NCBI GenBank assembly: GCA_963817485.1
Contig: CAWFOR010000012.1
Location: forward strand, 1 to 64,000
Source of the DNA: Hyphomicrobium_A sp963817485
Lineage (GTDB): Bacteria > Pseudomonadota > Alphaproteobacteria > Rhizobiales > Hyphomicrobiaceae
Length of the DNA: 64,000 nucleotides
Direction of reading: 5' to 3'
Shown here: positions 55,545-64,000 of the stretch, piece by piece
Layout: every line of letters starts with the position of its first letter
How positions within the stretch are numbered: the stretch's first letter is position 1
Program-made: the position numbers and the translations under genes
Notes under the pieces: model-generated
The model's input: the letters and a program-made list of their open reading frames with translations, nothing else
Databases searched by the model: none
Told to the model about the DNA's origin: nothing

Positions 55545-57174
55545 GTTGTGATCCGTTAGAGTCTTGGGGAACAACAAGATGTGAAAGGTTGAGTCCCTTA
55601 AATCTAAGCTTCTGCATCGCTTCGTGCAGAATTTCGATATCCGTCTTACCGTGGCCGTAGCGAGCGAGCGTCCCCTGGAGAGCCTTCCCCTTCAAAGCGT
55701 AGATCAGTTCGTGAGACATCTGCGAATTGCGGCAGGCATCGGTCCACGTATGTCTGAAGGAATGAAAATCGATCTTGTCCCGTTTGATCCCGATGGATTT
55801 TAAGAAGCGCGCAAAATGCTTTCCGAAGCGATCCGATAGCTTGCCGTAGGCGTCTGGTTTGAGTTCGGGAAAGAGTCGCTCGCAACCCGCCCTTCTGCGC
55901 GCCTCCACAAATGCAGTGAAGGCGAAGCGATTCAGATCGGGGTGCACAGGCACACGACGGGATGAGGCAGATGTTTTTACGCCGGGATCGACTGAATCAT
56001 CATTGTGCTTCTCCGTGTTGATGTCGATGTATTGGACTCCGTCCTCACTTCGGATGTCCGCTGCCCGTAGTTTGCAGAGCTCATTTAGCCGCCCTCCAGT
56101 GTACAGACCCAGCAACGGCACCCAAAATTTGGCGCTGCTGCGCAGGACCGTGTTGCCTGCAACCTTCCAATGCGTCTCGGACTCGCAGCCGGTAAAGATT
56201 GGCGCCGCAAAGATTGTGCGCAGCTCATCGACGGTGAAAGGGTCTCGCTCGTCGCGAGCCAACGACCTAACTGCGATTGTAGCCTTTGCGAAGGGGTTTG
56301 AAGTGACATCATCGTAGTGCGCGATGAGCCAATCGAAGAGGCCGGAAACAATCGTGATCTGCTTGTTGATGTTGACAACCGACATAGGTGGCAGCGCCAG
56401 CTCGCGAGCCCTGCGAGCCGCTGCACGTGCTTCCAGCCCACGCGTCTCTCTTAGCTTTGAGCGGTTGGGCGGCAATTCAGAAAGAACGGACTTAAAATCT
56501 CGGGCGTCACCTTTGGAGTAACCGGAAACGGGCTTGTCTCCCACGATCTCCAGGAACAGTGAGAGTGTCGCCTTGCAGGCGTCTTTTCGCCTCGCGCTCC
56601 AGCTTGAGCCGGACTTCTCCGATATCCAAGCGGCGGCCGCCTCAGATAGGATTGGGGTTGATTGCCGCGGCTGGACGTCCGTTTTGGCGGCTTTGTCCGT
56701 CAGCGCCTGATATCGAGAGTCGTCCGTCTTCCTGATGTCGCTTAAGGCGTCGATTTCCGCTTGGATGATCGCGCGTGACAGGAGGAGCCTTTGGTCCTTG
56801 ACGGTAACCGCCGCGCCCACCGTAGCCAGATGTTGGTCGAGATACGTCAGCCCCTCGGAGGCGTCGCCGACTGACAAGGCGCCCCGAAGCTGCAGCGTCC
56901 GCTCTTCGTAGTAGTTCCACCAGTAGTAGGTCAAAAAGTCAGCGAGCGGTCGCTCCCCATCCTCCAGCAGCATGTCCATGAACGCTGTAGGGGGCAGCGT
57001 CACCTGCCGACCCTCGAAGAACGATTTTTCGTCTGCCTTGGCCTTCTCGAACAACGTCACCCGCTGGACGAAGTCGCGCTCTTTCACCGACAAGTAATGG
57101 AGTTCCGCCAGCTTGACTGAGAGCCGCGCGATGTCGTCGGACTTAAGGGTGCTTAATCGGTGCTTCAGGAGCAT
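55528..57174 (-). CDS. tyrosine site-specific recombinase (integrase)
   Basis: Protein of 548 residues, catalytic domain in the last about 230. Catalytic residues: Arg in YTGGRLNEL, Lys/Arg context KTSASSRRVPVHP, HSFRHTW (His-x-x-Arg), and the nucleophile Tyr in ARYGHGK. A core-binding helical domain (about 180-280) precedes it. The true N-terminus, a DUF6538-like arm-binding piece, is in the overlapping frame upstream, so integrase may be one gene with a frameshift near 57150. Located next to tRNA-Ala, its probable target. Confidence 0.87.
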   Translation of the reverse strand: MLLKHRLSTLKSDDIARLSVKLAELHYLSVKERDFVQRVTLFEKAKADEKSFFEGRQVTLPPTAFMDMLLEDGERPLADFLTYYWWNYYEERTLQLRGALSVGDASEGLTYLDQHLATVGAAVTVKDQRLLLSRAIIQAEIDALSDIRKTDDSRYQALTDKAAKTDVQPRQSTPILSEAAAAWISEKSGSSWSARRKDACKATLSLFLEIVGDKPVSGYSKGDARDFKSVLSELPPNRSKLRETRGLEARAAARRARELALPPMSVVNINKQITIVSGLFDWLIAHYDDVTSNPFAKATIAVRSLARDERDPFTVDELRTIFAAPIFTGCESETHWKVAGNTVLRSSAKFWVPLLGLYTGGRLNELCKLRAADIRSEDGVQYIDINTEKHNDDSVDPGVKTSASSRRVPVHPDLNRFAFTAFVEARRRAGCERLFPELKPDAYGKLSDRFGKHFARFLKSIGIKRDKIDFHSFRHTWTDACRNSQMSHELIYALKGKALQGTLARYGHGKTDIEILHEAMQKLRFKGLNLSHLVVPQDSNGSQHEHTR

Positions 57175-57412
57175 CGATTTTCAGCGGCCCGACATTCAGC
57201 TTTTTCGCCAGCTTTGACTTTGCGCATTGCATCGCATCGGGAAGTCGCTCGATAGCGGTCGCTTTGTCCGACGTTCGAAGAGACTGCCAAATTTCCTTGC
57301 AGCCAGCGCGCTTCTGGTCGCGTAGCGGAACAGCCAGCCGGTAGTACCAAGTGCGAGAGTTCTTGCCCGTCTTGCGGGCGACCAAGCCTTCAACGTTGGC
57401 CACTTTGACCAT
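57143..57412 (-). CDS. N-terminal part of the integrase (split frame)
   Basis: Protein of 89 residues. NSRTWYYRLAVPLRDQ and CKEIWQSLRTSDKATA match the DUF6538-type N-terminal arm of tyrosine recombinases. It stops at 57143, overlapping the main integrase frame by 32 bases. In related proteins this is fused to the rest, so a one-base shift near 57150 is likely. Confidence 0.7.
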   Translation of the reverse strand: MVKVANVEGLVARKTGKNSRTWYYRLAVPLRDQKRAGCKEIWQSLRTSDKATAIERLPDAMQCAKSKLAKKLNVGPLKIDAPEAPIKHP

Positions 57413-57502
57413 CCCTTACCGTAACAGTCTGCCGTAACAGTCCGGTAAAGGAGCACCTGAGTTCTCAGGTGCTTAGAGCGTGATCAAAGGCTTGGAATTT
57501 AT

Positions 57503-57578
57503 TGGTGGAGCCGAGGGGAATCGAACCCCTGACCTCTGCAGTGCGATTGCAGCGCTCTCCCATCTGAGCTACGGCCCC
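57503..57578 (-). tRNA. tRNA-Ala(CGC)
   Basis: 76-nt cloverleaf on the minus strand: acceptor GGGGCCG/CGGCTCC, D-arm GCTCAGATGGGAGAGC, anticodon stem CTGCA/TGCAG with loop ATCGCAC (anticodon CGC), T-arm with GTTCGATTC, discriminator A and encoded CCA. Reads GCG alanine codons. Its 3' end faces the integrase. Confidence 0.95.
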
Positions 57579-57721
57579 GGCCGGGTGGGCGGCATTTAGG
57601 GGTGGCCCCCGAATCTTGTCAAGGAATGCGAGGCGCTGGCCCTGTTTGCGCCAGCGTTGGCAGCCTTGCTCCCGCGGCTTAGCGAGGCTACACGTCTGCC
57701 TCGCCACAACCGGACCTGCCC

Positions 57722-58030
57722 ATGATCCAGCTGCTCGTCTATCTCCTCACCTTCATCAGCTACCTGATCCAGCTCTACGTCTACGTCATCATCGCCGGCG
57801 TGATCCTCAGCTGGCTGATGGCGTTCGGCGTGGTCAACCCCTACAACCCGACGGTGCGCGGCATCTGGCAGGCGATCAACGCAGTGACCGAGCCGCTGCA
57901 ACGGCCGATCCGCAACGCGCTGCCAAATCTCGGGGCCATCGACATTTCGCCCCTGATCCTGCTGCTCGGCTGCTTCTTTATTCAGGGCCTGATTGGCCAG
58001 GTGCTGATCCCCCTCCTCGTCGGAGCGTGA
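57722..58030 (+). CDS. YggT family membrane protein
   Basis: Small integral membrane protein of 102 residues with two long hydrophobic regions (about 5-33 and 78-100) and the conserved middle VNPYNPTVRGIWQAINAVTEP. YggT proteins are widespread, of uncertain role, and may help osmotic stress or cell division. It is translationally coupled to the next gene (stop at 58028-58030 overlaps GTG 58027), the standard pairing. Confidence 0.93.
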   Translation: MIQLLVYLLTFISYLIQLYVYVIIAGVILSWLMAFGVVNPYNPTVRGIWQAINAVTEPLQRPIRNALPNLGAIDISPLILLLGCFFIQGLIGQVLIPLLVGA

Positions 58031-58356
58031 GCCGGCCGGCCGACCTCCCCTGGCGGGTGAGTAGCGGGTGCGTCATCGTGCGCGTCCGCTTGACGCCGAA
58101 ATCCTCGCTAGAAGCCGTCGAGGGCGTGGGGGCGACAGCCGAAGGCGCGGCGTTTTTGGCGCGCGTGCGGTCGGCGCCTTCCGATGGGGAAGCCAACGCG
58201 GCGCTGGAGCGGCTGGTGGCGCGCTGGCTCGACGTTCCCAAGAGCGCCGTGCGCCTGACCCACGGCGCCAAATCGCGGGTCAAGTCGCTTACGATCAGCG
58301 GAGATTTGGGTTGCCTGGAACAGCGCCTGCGGGCCAAGCTCGCGGCGGCTGGGTAA
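58027..58356 (+). CDS. DUF167 (YggU) family protein
   Basis: Protein of 109 residues starting at GTG 58027. The DUF167 pattern: VRLTPKSSLEAVEGV, FLARVRSAPSDGEANAALER, SAVRLTHGAKSRVKSLTI. Function unknown; the pairing with YggT is typical of Alphaproteobacteria. Followed by folD after 28 bases. Confidence 0.92.
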   Translation: MSRPADLPWRVSSGCVIVRVRLTPKSSLEAVEGVGATAEGAAFLARVRSAPSDGEANAALERLVARWLDVPKSAVRLTHGAKSRVKSLTISGDLGCLEQRLRAKLAAAG

Positions 58357-58384
58357 CGAAGAAAAGACGGGAGGACTGCCGCCA

Positions 58385-59272
58385 ATGAGCCATGCCTACA
58401 TCATCGACGGAAAGGCGATTGCCGCCAAGGTGCGCGCCGATGTGGCGGCCGACGTCGCCCGCATGAAGGCGCAGCACGGCTTTGCGCCCGGGCTCGCGGT
58501 GGTGCTCGTGGGCGAGGACCCGGCGAGCAAGGTCTACGTGCGCAACAAGGCCGAGCAGACCGTCGAGGTCGGCATGCAGTCCTTCGAGCACAAGCTGCCG
58601 GAGGAGACGACGGAGGCCGCGCTGCTCGATCTCGTCGCGCGCCTCAACCGCGATCCGGCCGTGCACGGCATCCTCGTGCAGATGCCGCTGCCCAAGCACA
58701 TCGACAGCGTGAAGGTGCTGAATTCGATCGATCCGGCCAAGGACGTCGACGGCTTCCACCCGGTCAACGTGGGCAAGCTCTCGATCGGTGAGCGCGCGCT
58801 GGCGCCTTGCACGCCGGTCGGCTCGATCATCCTTGCAAAGACGGTGAAGCACGATCTGTCCGGCCTCGACGCGGTCGTCGTCGGACGCTCCAACATCGTC
58901 GGCAAGCCGATGGCTCAGCTTCTGCTGCGCGAGAACTGCACGGTGACCATCGCGCATTCGCGCACCAAGAACCTTCCCGACGTGGTGCGCCGCGCCGACC
59001 TCGTGGTGGCGGCAATAGGTAAGCCCGAGTTCGTGAAGGGCGACTGGATCAAGCCCGGCGCCATCGTGATCGATGTCGGCATCAATCGCATCGTCAAGCC
59101 GGACGGCAAGGGCAAGCTCGTCGGCGATGTGGCCTTTGCCGAGGCGGCCGCGGTGGCGGGCGCGATCACGCCGGTCCCCGGCGGCGTCGGGCCGATGACG
59201 ATCGCCTGCCTCTTGAAGAACACGGTCGAGGCGGCGCAGATGCAGAAGGGATTGCCGGCGCAGGCAGCCTAG
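58385..59272 (+). CDS. folD: bifunctional methylene-THF dehydrogenase/cyclohydrolase
   Basis: Enzyme of 295 residues that converts 5,10-methylene-THF to 10-formyl-THF in one-carbon metabolism. Signatures: catalytic YVRNKAEQ (lysine), GILVQMPLPKHID, DVDGFHPVNVG, the NADP-binding VVVGRSNIVGKPMAQLL, and TPVPGGVGPMT. Family length. Convergent with the yifB gene, whose stop immediately adjoins at 59273. Confidence 0.96.
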   Translation: MSHAYIIDGKAIAAKVRADVAADVARMKAQHGFAPGLAVVLVGEDPASKVYVRNKAEQTVEVGMQSFEHKLPEETTEAALLDLVARLNRDPAVHGILVQMPLPKHIDSVKVLNSIDPAKDVDGFHPVNVGKLSIGERALAPCTPVGSIILAKTVKHDLSGLDAVVVGRSNIVGKPMAQLLLRENCTVTIAHSRTKNLPDVVRRADLVVAAIGKPEFVKGDWIKPGAIVIDVGINRIVKPDGKGKLVGDVAFAEAAAVAGAITPVPGGVGPMTIACLLKNTVEAAQMQKGLPAQAA

Positions 59273-60802
<1,530 letters not shown>

Positions 60803-60912
60803 GCGCCCCCCAGCGGTCCCTGGACCGCCCCAGCAATGCACGCGCAACGTTAGCCGAGGCCCATACCTCGCGCAAGAACATTCGGGGAACACGGGGCGAC
60901 GGGCGGGCGTAT

Positions 60913-61716
60913 TTAGGCGGTATTCGCGTCCGGCACGGGCCGCACGGCGATCACCGTCGTGTTGTCCTGGTGCGGGTCGCGCATGGCCTCGACCTCGCGG
61001 ATGAGCGCATCCGCGACCGCCTCCGGCCCCGCCTCCGCGTACGCCTTGACGATGCGCTGCACCTCGCTCGTCTCGAGCGTCTGCAGTCCGTCGCTCGCCA
61101 GGATCACGTAGTCGCCGGCCTCGAGCGCGAGCGGTCGCTTCGACACGTCGACGAGGTCGAGGTCGTCACCGGTCACCGCCGAGCGCAGCATGTGCCGGCG
61201 CGGATCGGCCTTCGCCTCCTCGTGCGTCATGCGGCCCATAGCGGCGAGCCGATCGAGCTCCGGCGCGAGCGAGTGGTCCTCGTTCAGGAGCGCGATCTCG
61301 CCGTGGCGGAAGAGCAGGAGCGGGCTGTCGCCGACGCTCACCCACTCGACACCCTCGTCCGCGAACACCGCGGCAACGAGCGTCGAGCCCATGCCTGACA
61401 GAATGGGGTTGGCGCGCACCTTGACCGCGATGGCGTCATTGGCCGACTGCAGCGACTTCAGCAAGCGCTGCGGCCGCGCACCGTTGAGACCTCTATAGGC
61501 GGAGATGAAGCTTTCGCAGACGACGCGGCTCGCGAGCGCGCCCGCTGTGTGTCCGCCCATGCCGTCGGCCAGCACGGCGACGAGCCGCGCGGAGTTGGCC
61601 GTCGGCGCGTCAGATCCGCCGCCGGAGGAGCCCTCCGGCGGCCAGAATGCGCTCGCGTCTTCCTGGTAGTCCCGTGCGCCCCTGGTGGCGCGCGCGGCGA
61701 AATCGAATGCCCGCAT
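60913..61716 (-). CDS. PP2C-family Ser/Thr phosphatase
   Basis: Protein of 267 residues. RGARDYQEDA opens the PP2C domain; VLADGMGGH metal motif, SVGDSPLLLFR, ILASDGLQTL and DNTTVIAVR follow. ATG 61716 overlaps the stop of the upstream FHA gene (ATGA). Works together with the kinase encoded at 63525 in a phospho-Thr signalling pair. Confidence 0.93.
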   Translation of the reverse strand: MRAFDFAARATRGARDYQEDASAFWPPEGSSGGGSDAPTANSARLVAVLADGMGGHTAGALASRVVCESFISAYRGLNGARPQRLLKSLQSANDAIAVKVRANPILSGMGSTLVAAVFADEGVEWVSVGDSPLLLFRHGEIALLNEDHSLAPELDRLAAMGRMTHEEAKADPRRHMLRSAVTGDDLDLVDVSKRPLALEAGDYVILASDGLQTLETSEVQRIVKAYAEAGPEAVADALIREVEAMRDPHQDNTTVIAVRPVPDANTA

Positions 61717-62513
61717 CAGCCTTTGGCATCGGTCAGCTCGGCCCAATCGAACTCCGCGCCGCAGAACGGCACGAACACCACCTGGGTACGACCCACCGTG
61801 ATCACGTCCATTTGGCTGAGCTCGACCGCTCCTGTTGGTCTCTTGTCGTTGATGGAAACGACATTGGTCTTGGCAAGGTTCGGCACGAACAGAAACGAGC
61901 GTGCGGCCGAATTGTACCGAATATAGGCCTGCTCCTCCGAGGAAATCGAATCATCGCCGAAATCCAAGGGGATGCGCTGGGTGGAGCTGCGCCCCAGCGT
62001 ATTGTTGCCTTCGAAGATCGGGCGGTAGGAGCCGATGCCGGGGCCGCCCACGATGACGAGCCAGCCGACGACCGGGTCCTGCTCGAAGGCCCCGCGCTTC
62101 ACGTCGGCCTTGCCGCGCACGAGCTGGGTGCGGCCGGTATCCTCTTGCGGCTTGCGCTCGGGCTTGACGACGCGGGTCGTCGGCGTCGTCGCGTACTCGA
62201 CGTGCTTGTCGGCCTGCTTCAGCGAGGTTTGGCCTTTGACCTCACGCGCGGCCTCCGTTGCGCTCAAGCCGGCGCCGGCAGGTGTCGCCGGCGCGTCCTT
62301 GCGCGTCGGGTCGGCCGGAACGGCAGCCGGCTGCTTGACGACCGCCGTCTCCGCCCGCGTCACGTTTGCAGCGTCCGCGCCGGCCGCAGCCTTGCGTTGC
62401 GTGTCGTCGCGGCTTGCCGCGTTCAATGCATCCTTGAGCGAGCCCAAGATCCGTCCTGCCTTCGCTGCCTGTGTCATCGTGGCCTCCGCTCCGCTTCCGC
62501 GATCCTCTGACAT
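61716..62513 (-). CDS. FHA-domain protein (cytosolic)
   Basis: Protein of 265 residues. The N-terminal half (1-150) is Ala/Lys-rich and disordered. Residues about 160-255 are an FHA domain: WLVIVGGPGIG, NNTLGRSSTQRIPLDFGDDSISSEEQAYI, with the phospho-Thr-binding Arg and Ser. It should bind threonine-phosphorylated partners. Start ATG 62513; a longer frame upstream lacks support. Ends in the PP2C start. Confidence 0.9.
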   Translation of the reverse strand: MSEDRGSGAEATMTQAAKAGRILGSLKDALNAASRDDTQRKAAAGADAANVTRAETAVVKQPAAVPADPTRKDAPATPAGAGLSATEAAREVKGQTSLKQADKHVEYATTPTTRVVKPERKPQEDTGRTQLVRGKADVKRGAFEQDPVVGWLVIVGGPGIGSYRPIFEGNNTLGRSSTQRIPLDFGDDSISSEEQAYIRYNSAARSFLFVPNLAKTNVVSINDKRPTGAVELSQMDVITVGRTQVVFVPFCGAEFDWAELTDAKG

Positions 62514-62591
62514 TGCAAATCTCCCAAAGATCCTTGCTGGAAAAAGTCTCATGCCGTTGCCTGCTTCCACCCGCGCGACGCTTGCAGCCTC

Positions 62592-63308
62592 CTAAACGGG
62601 CTTGGCGTCGAAGTGCAATTTGACCTCACCCACGTTGATGATGTCGCCTTTCTTGAGCCGCGCTTCGTCGACGGGCTTGCCGTTGACGAGCACGCCGTTG
62701 CCTTCGTTGCCGGAGAGGTCCGTGACCATAACGTCGCCGTCCGTCGTGCGGCGGATCGCGGCGTGATAGCGATGCACGGTCTTGGCCGAGAGACGGATGT
62801 CGTTGTCCGCCTCCCGGCCAATCCTCACCAGCGTGCGGCCGATGACGTAGCGGCCGCCGGGGGTGCCCTGGATGTCGACCCAGGCCTCCGTCGGCCACGA
62901 AAATCCCTCTGTTTTCAACGTGTTCGGCTCTAGGAGCGTAGCGCCGCGCTTGCCGGCGCGTGTCAACGCCAGCGTCGTATCGGGCGACGGTGCTGCGCTC
63001 GTGCGGCGCTTCCGGCGTGCGAGCAGTCCAACGAGCGCGAGCGGCGGAACTACCATCACGACCGAGAGCCCAAGCACGAGCGCTGGAGCGCGCGCGTAGC
63101 TTTCACCGATCCATTGGCGCACCGGCGCCAATACCTGGGCGCCGTGGTCCGCCATCTCGTCGAGAACGGAAGCGCGTGCCAGAGAATCTTGCGCGGAGAA
63201 AGCGATGGCATGCCGGAGCGATTCGGTTGTACCCGCCGCCGCGATATGAGCGTCGAGGGCCGCCGCAGCGGCCACAAGCGCCAGAAACGACGACCACGCC
63301 GGTCTCAT
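62592..63308 (-). CDS. FHA-domain membrane protein
   Basis: Protein of 238 residues. An N-terminal signal-like segment (about 5-25), a further membrane helix (ALVLGLSVVMVVPPLALVGLL, about 75-96) and a cytoplasmic C-terminal FHA domain (IGRTLVRIGREADNDIRLSA, TVHRYHAAIRR, SGNEGNGVLVNG). It links threonine phosphorylation to the membrane. It begins the leftward FHA-FHA-PP2C group. Confidence 0.9.
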   Translation of the reverse strand: MRPAWSSFLALVAAAAALDAHIAAAGTTESLRHAIAFSAQDSLARASVLDEMADHGAQVLAPVRQWIGESYARAPALVLGLSVVMVVPPLALVGLLARRKRRTSAAPSPDTTLALTRAGKRGATLLEPNTLKTEGFSWPTEAWVDIQGTPGGRYVIGRTLVRIGREADNDIRLSAKTVHRYHAAIRRTTDGDVMVTDLSGNEGNGVLVNGKPVDEARLKKGDIINVGEVKLHFDAKPV

Positions 63309-63524
63309 GGTCTTCTCTTGAGCTAATCAATGAGTAGAGTCGTGCCGCATGACGGCAGCAACATGGCCGCAAAACGTCTGGCCCAAGATTTGTTCAACAC
63401 GAGGCCATCGCCCGTGCGAGCGCCACATTTGTGCGCCAACAATGTGTCCGGAGGCCACGCGTCATCGACGAACGGTCCGGGCAATTCTGATGCGGTTGCC
63501 TGGGCTTGCTCGTCTTGGGGAACC
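63309..63524. other. divergent intergenic region
   Basis: Short spacer between the leftward FHA/PP2C group and the rightward kinase gene, so it should contain both promoters. No specific site recognised. Confidence 0.45.
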
Positions 63525-64000
63525 ATGACGAATCTCATTGCGCTACCAAGCGGGACAGTGCTGGTCGGCGACTACCGCATCGAGCGTGTGCTGGGAGCTG
63601 GCGGTTTCGGCGTCACGTATCTCGCCGAGGAGCTTGCGCTCGGCCGGCCCGTCACCATCAAGGAATATTTTCCGAGCGACATCGCCGCGCGCGCAGACGG
63701 CATCGACGTGCTGCCGCGCTCGCAGGATGCGGCCGGCGACTACAATTGGGGACTGGAGCGCTTCATCGAGGAAGCGCAGACGCTCGCCAAGTTCAACCAT
63801 ACCAATATCGTCCAGCTCCACCGCTACTTCCGCGACAACAAGACCGGCTACATGGTGCTCCACTTCGAGGAGGGCCAAAGCCTGAAGGGGTGGCTCAAGG
63901 CGCTGGGGCGCGCCCCGCGCCAGAAGGAGCTGGACACCATCCTCTCCCCGCTCCTCGACGCGCTGGAGATGATCCACAAAGCCGACTTCCTGCATCGCGA
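63525..64000 (+). CDS. Ser/Thr protein kinase, cut by the window edge
   Basis: Frame from ATG 63525 (after TTGGGG) runs off the window. Visible: YRIERVLGAGGFGVTYLAEE glycine loop, KEYFPSDIAARA with the catalytic lysine in VTIKE, RFIEEAQTLAKFNHTNIVQL, YMVLHFEEGQSL, and IHKADFLHR, which starts the HRD motif. This is the PknB/PpkA-like kinase class found beside PP2C and FHA genes. The remaining kinase and any sensor domain lie outside. Confidence 0.93.
   Translation, partial: MTNLIALPSGTVLVGDYRIERVLGAGGFGVTYLAEELALGRPVTIKEYFPSDIAARADGIDVLPRSQDAAGDYNWGLERFIEEAQTLAKFNHTNIVQLHRYFRDNKTGYMVLHFEEGQSLKGWLKALGRAPRQKELDTILSPLLDALEMIHKADFLHR

Larger units (their letters stand above)
51929..57502. mobile_element. 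integrative element at tRNA-Ala(CGC)
   Basis: A leftward block of integrase, small unknown genes, AlpA-like excisionase, a polymerase A gene and a winged-helix gene lies next to the 3' end of tRNA-Ala(CGC), the classical target. The block's right limit is the tRNA at 57503-57578. I saw no second copy of the tRNA 3' end in the window, so the left limit may lie beyond 51929 or outside the window. Confidence 0.6.

Noticed and set aside
57503..57530. Second copy of the tRNA 3' end as distal attachment site
   Set aside because: I looked for the tRNA 3' sequence elsewhere in the window and saw none by eye; a computed search is needed before calling the left boundary.
63538..63885. Plus-strand frame of 115 codons
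   Set aside because: Shadow of the kinase gene, which runs in another frame from ATG 63525 without a stop in the window.

Overview
The window reads as GC-rich alphaproteobacterial DNA, most likely Hyphomicrobiales. Evidence: a C4-pathway 5-aminolevulinate synthase, FNR/FixK-type boxes, DUF4167 and BTLCP-type proteins, and a core block (YggT, DUF167, FolD, YifB, PP2C, FHA proteins, kinase) typical of that order. The genus cannot be fixed from sequence alone.

Layout. 0.2-2.1 kb: a PQQ-dehydrogenase-associated pair (frameshifted metallo-beta-lactamase-fold protein and SoxYZ-like carrier). 2.6-3.6 kb: a clear fluoride riboswitch ahead of a 3'-truncated CPA-type antiporter. 4.1-6.7 kb: a DUF2147 protein and a Sel1/ankyrin protein. 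6.7-16.8 kb: the most striking locus, a divergent multiheme cytochrome cluster. It holds a flavin/4Fe-4S oxidoreductase (frameshifted), CcmI, an inner-membrane cytochrome b, an 18-heme cytochrome, a cytochrome built from fourteen 47-residue units (29 heme motifs if one frameshift is repaired), and a TPR plus outer-membrane beta-barrel protein. It is followed by hemA and ccmF, for heme supply and cytochrome c maturation. I read this as a candidate transenvelope electron conduit (inference).

20-26 kb: a heavy-metal RND efflux pump with DUF3240. 26-36.5 kb: a low-oxygen/stress island with b- and c-type cytochromes, a MgtC/DUF4010 protein, a P-type cation ATPase, periplasmic rubrerythrin and small proteins, containing three TTGA-N6-TCAA boxes. 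36.6-41 kb: a MacB/DevBCA-like ABC exporter. 41-46.9 kb: gene fragments (BTLCP, cytochrome b561 tail, hemerythrin), a GGDEF-EAL protein and a frameshifted serine recombinase. 46.9-51.4 kb: an autotransporter and an OprB-like porin. 51.9-57.5 kb: an integrative element next to tRNA-Ala(CGC), with a tyrosine integrase, an AlpA-like regulator and its own family A DNA polymerase. 57.7-64 kb: intact core genes, ending in a Ser/Thr kinase cut by the window edge.

Decay is prominent left of the tRNA. At least eight genes need a 1-2 base correction to read through, and several are only fragments. The core genes at the right show none. The left part is best seen as accessory, partly eroding DNA, although uncorrected sequencing indels could explain some of the frameshifts.
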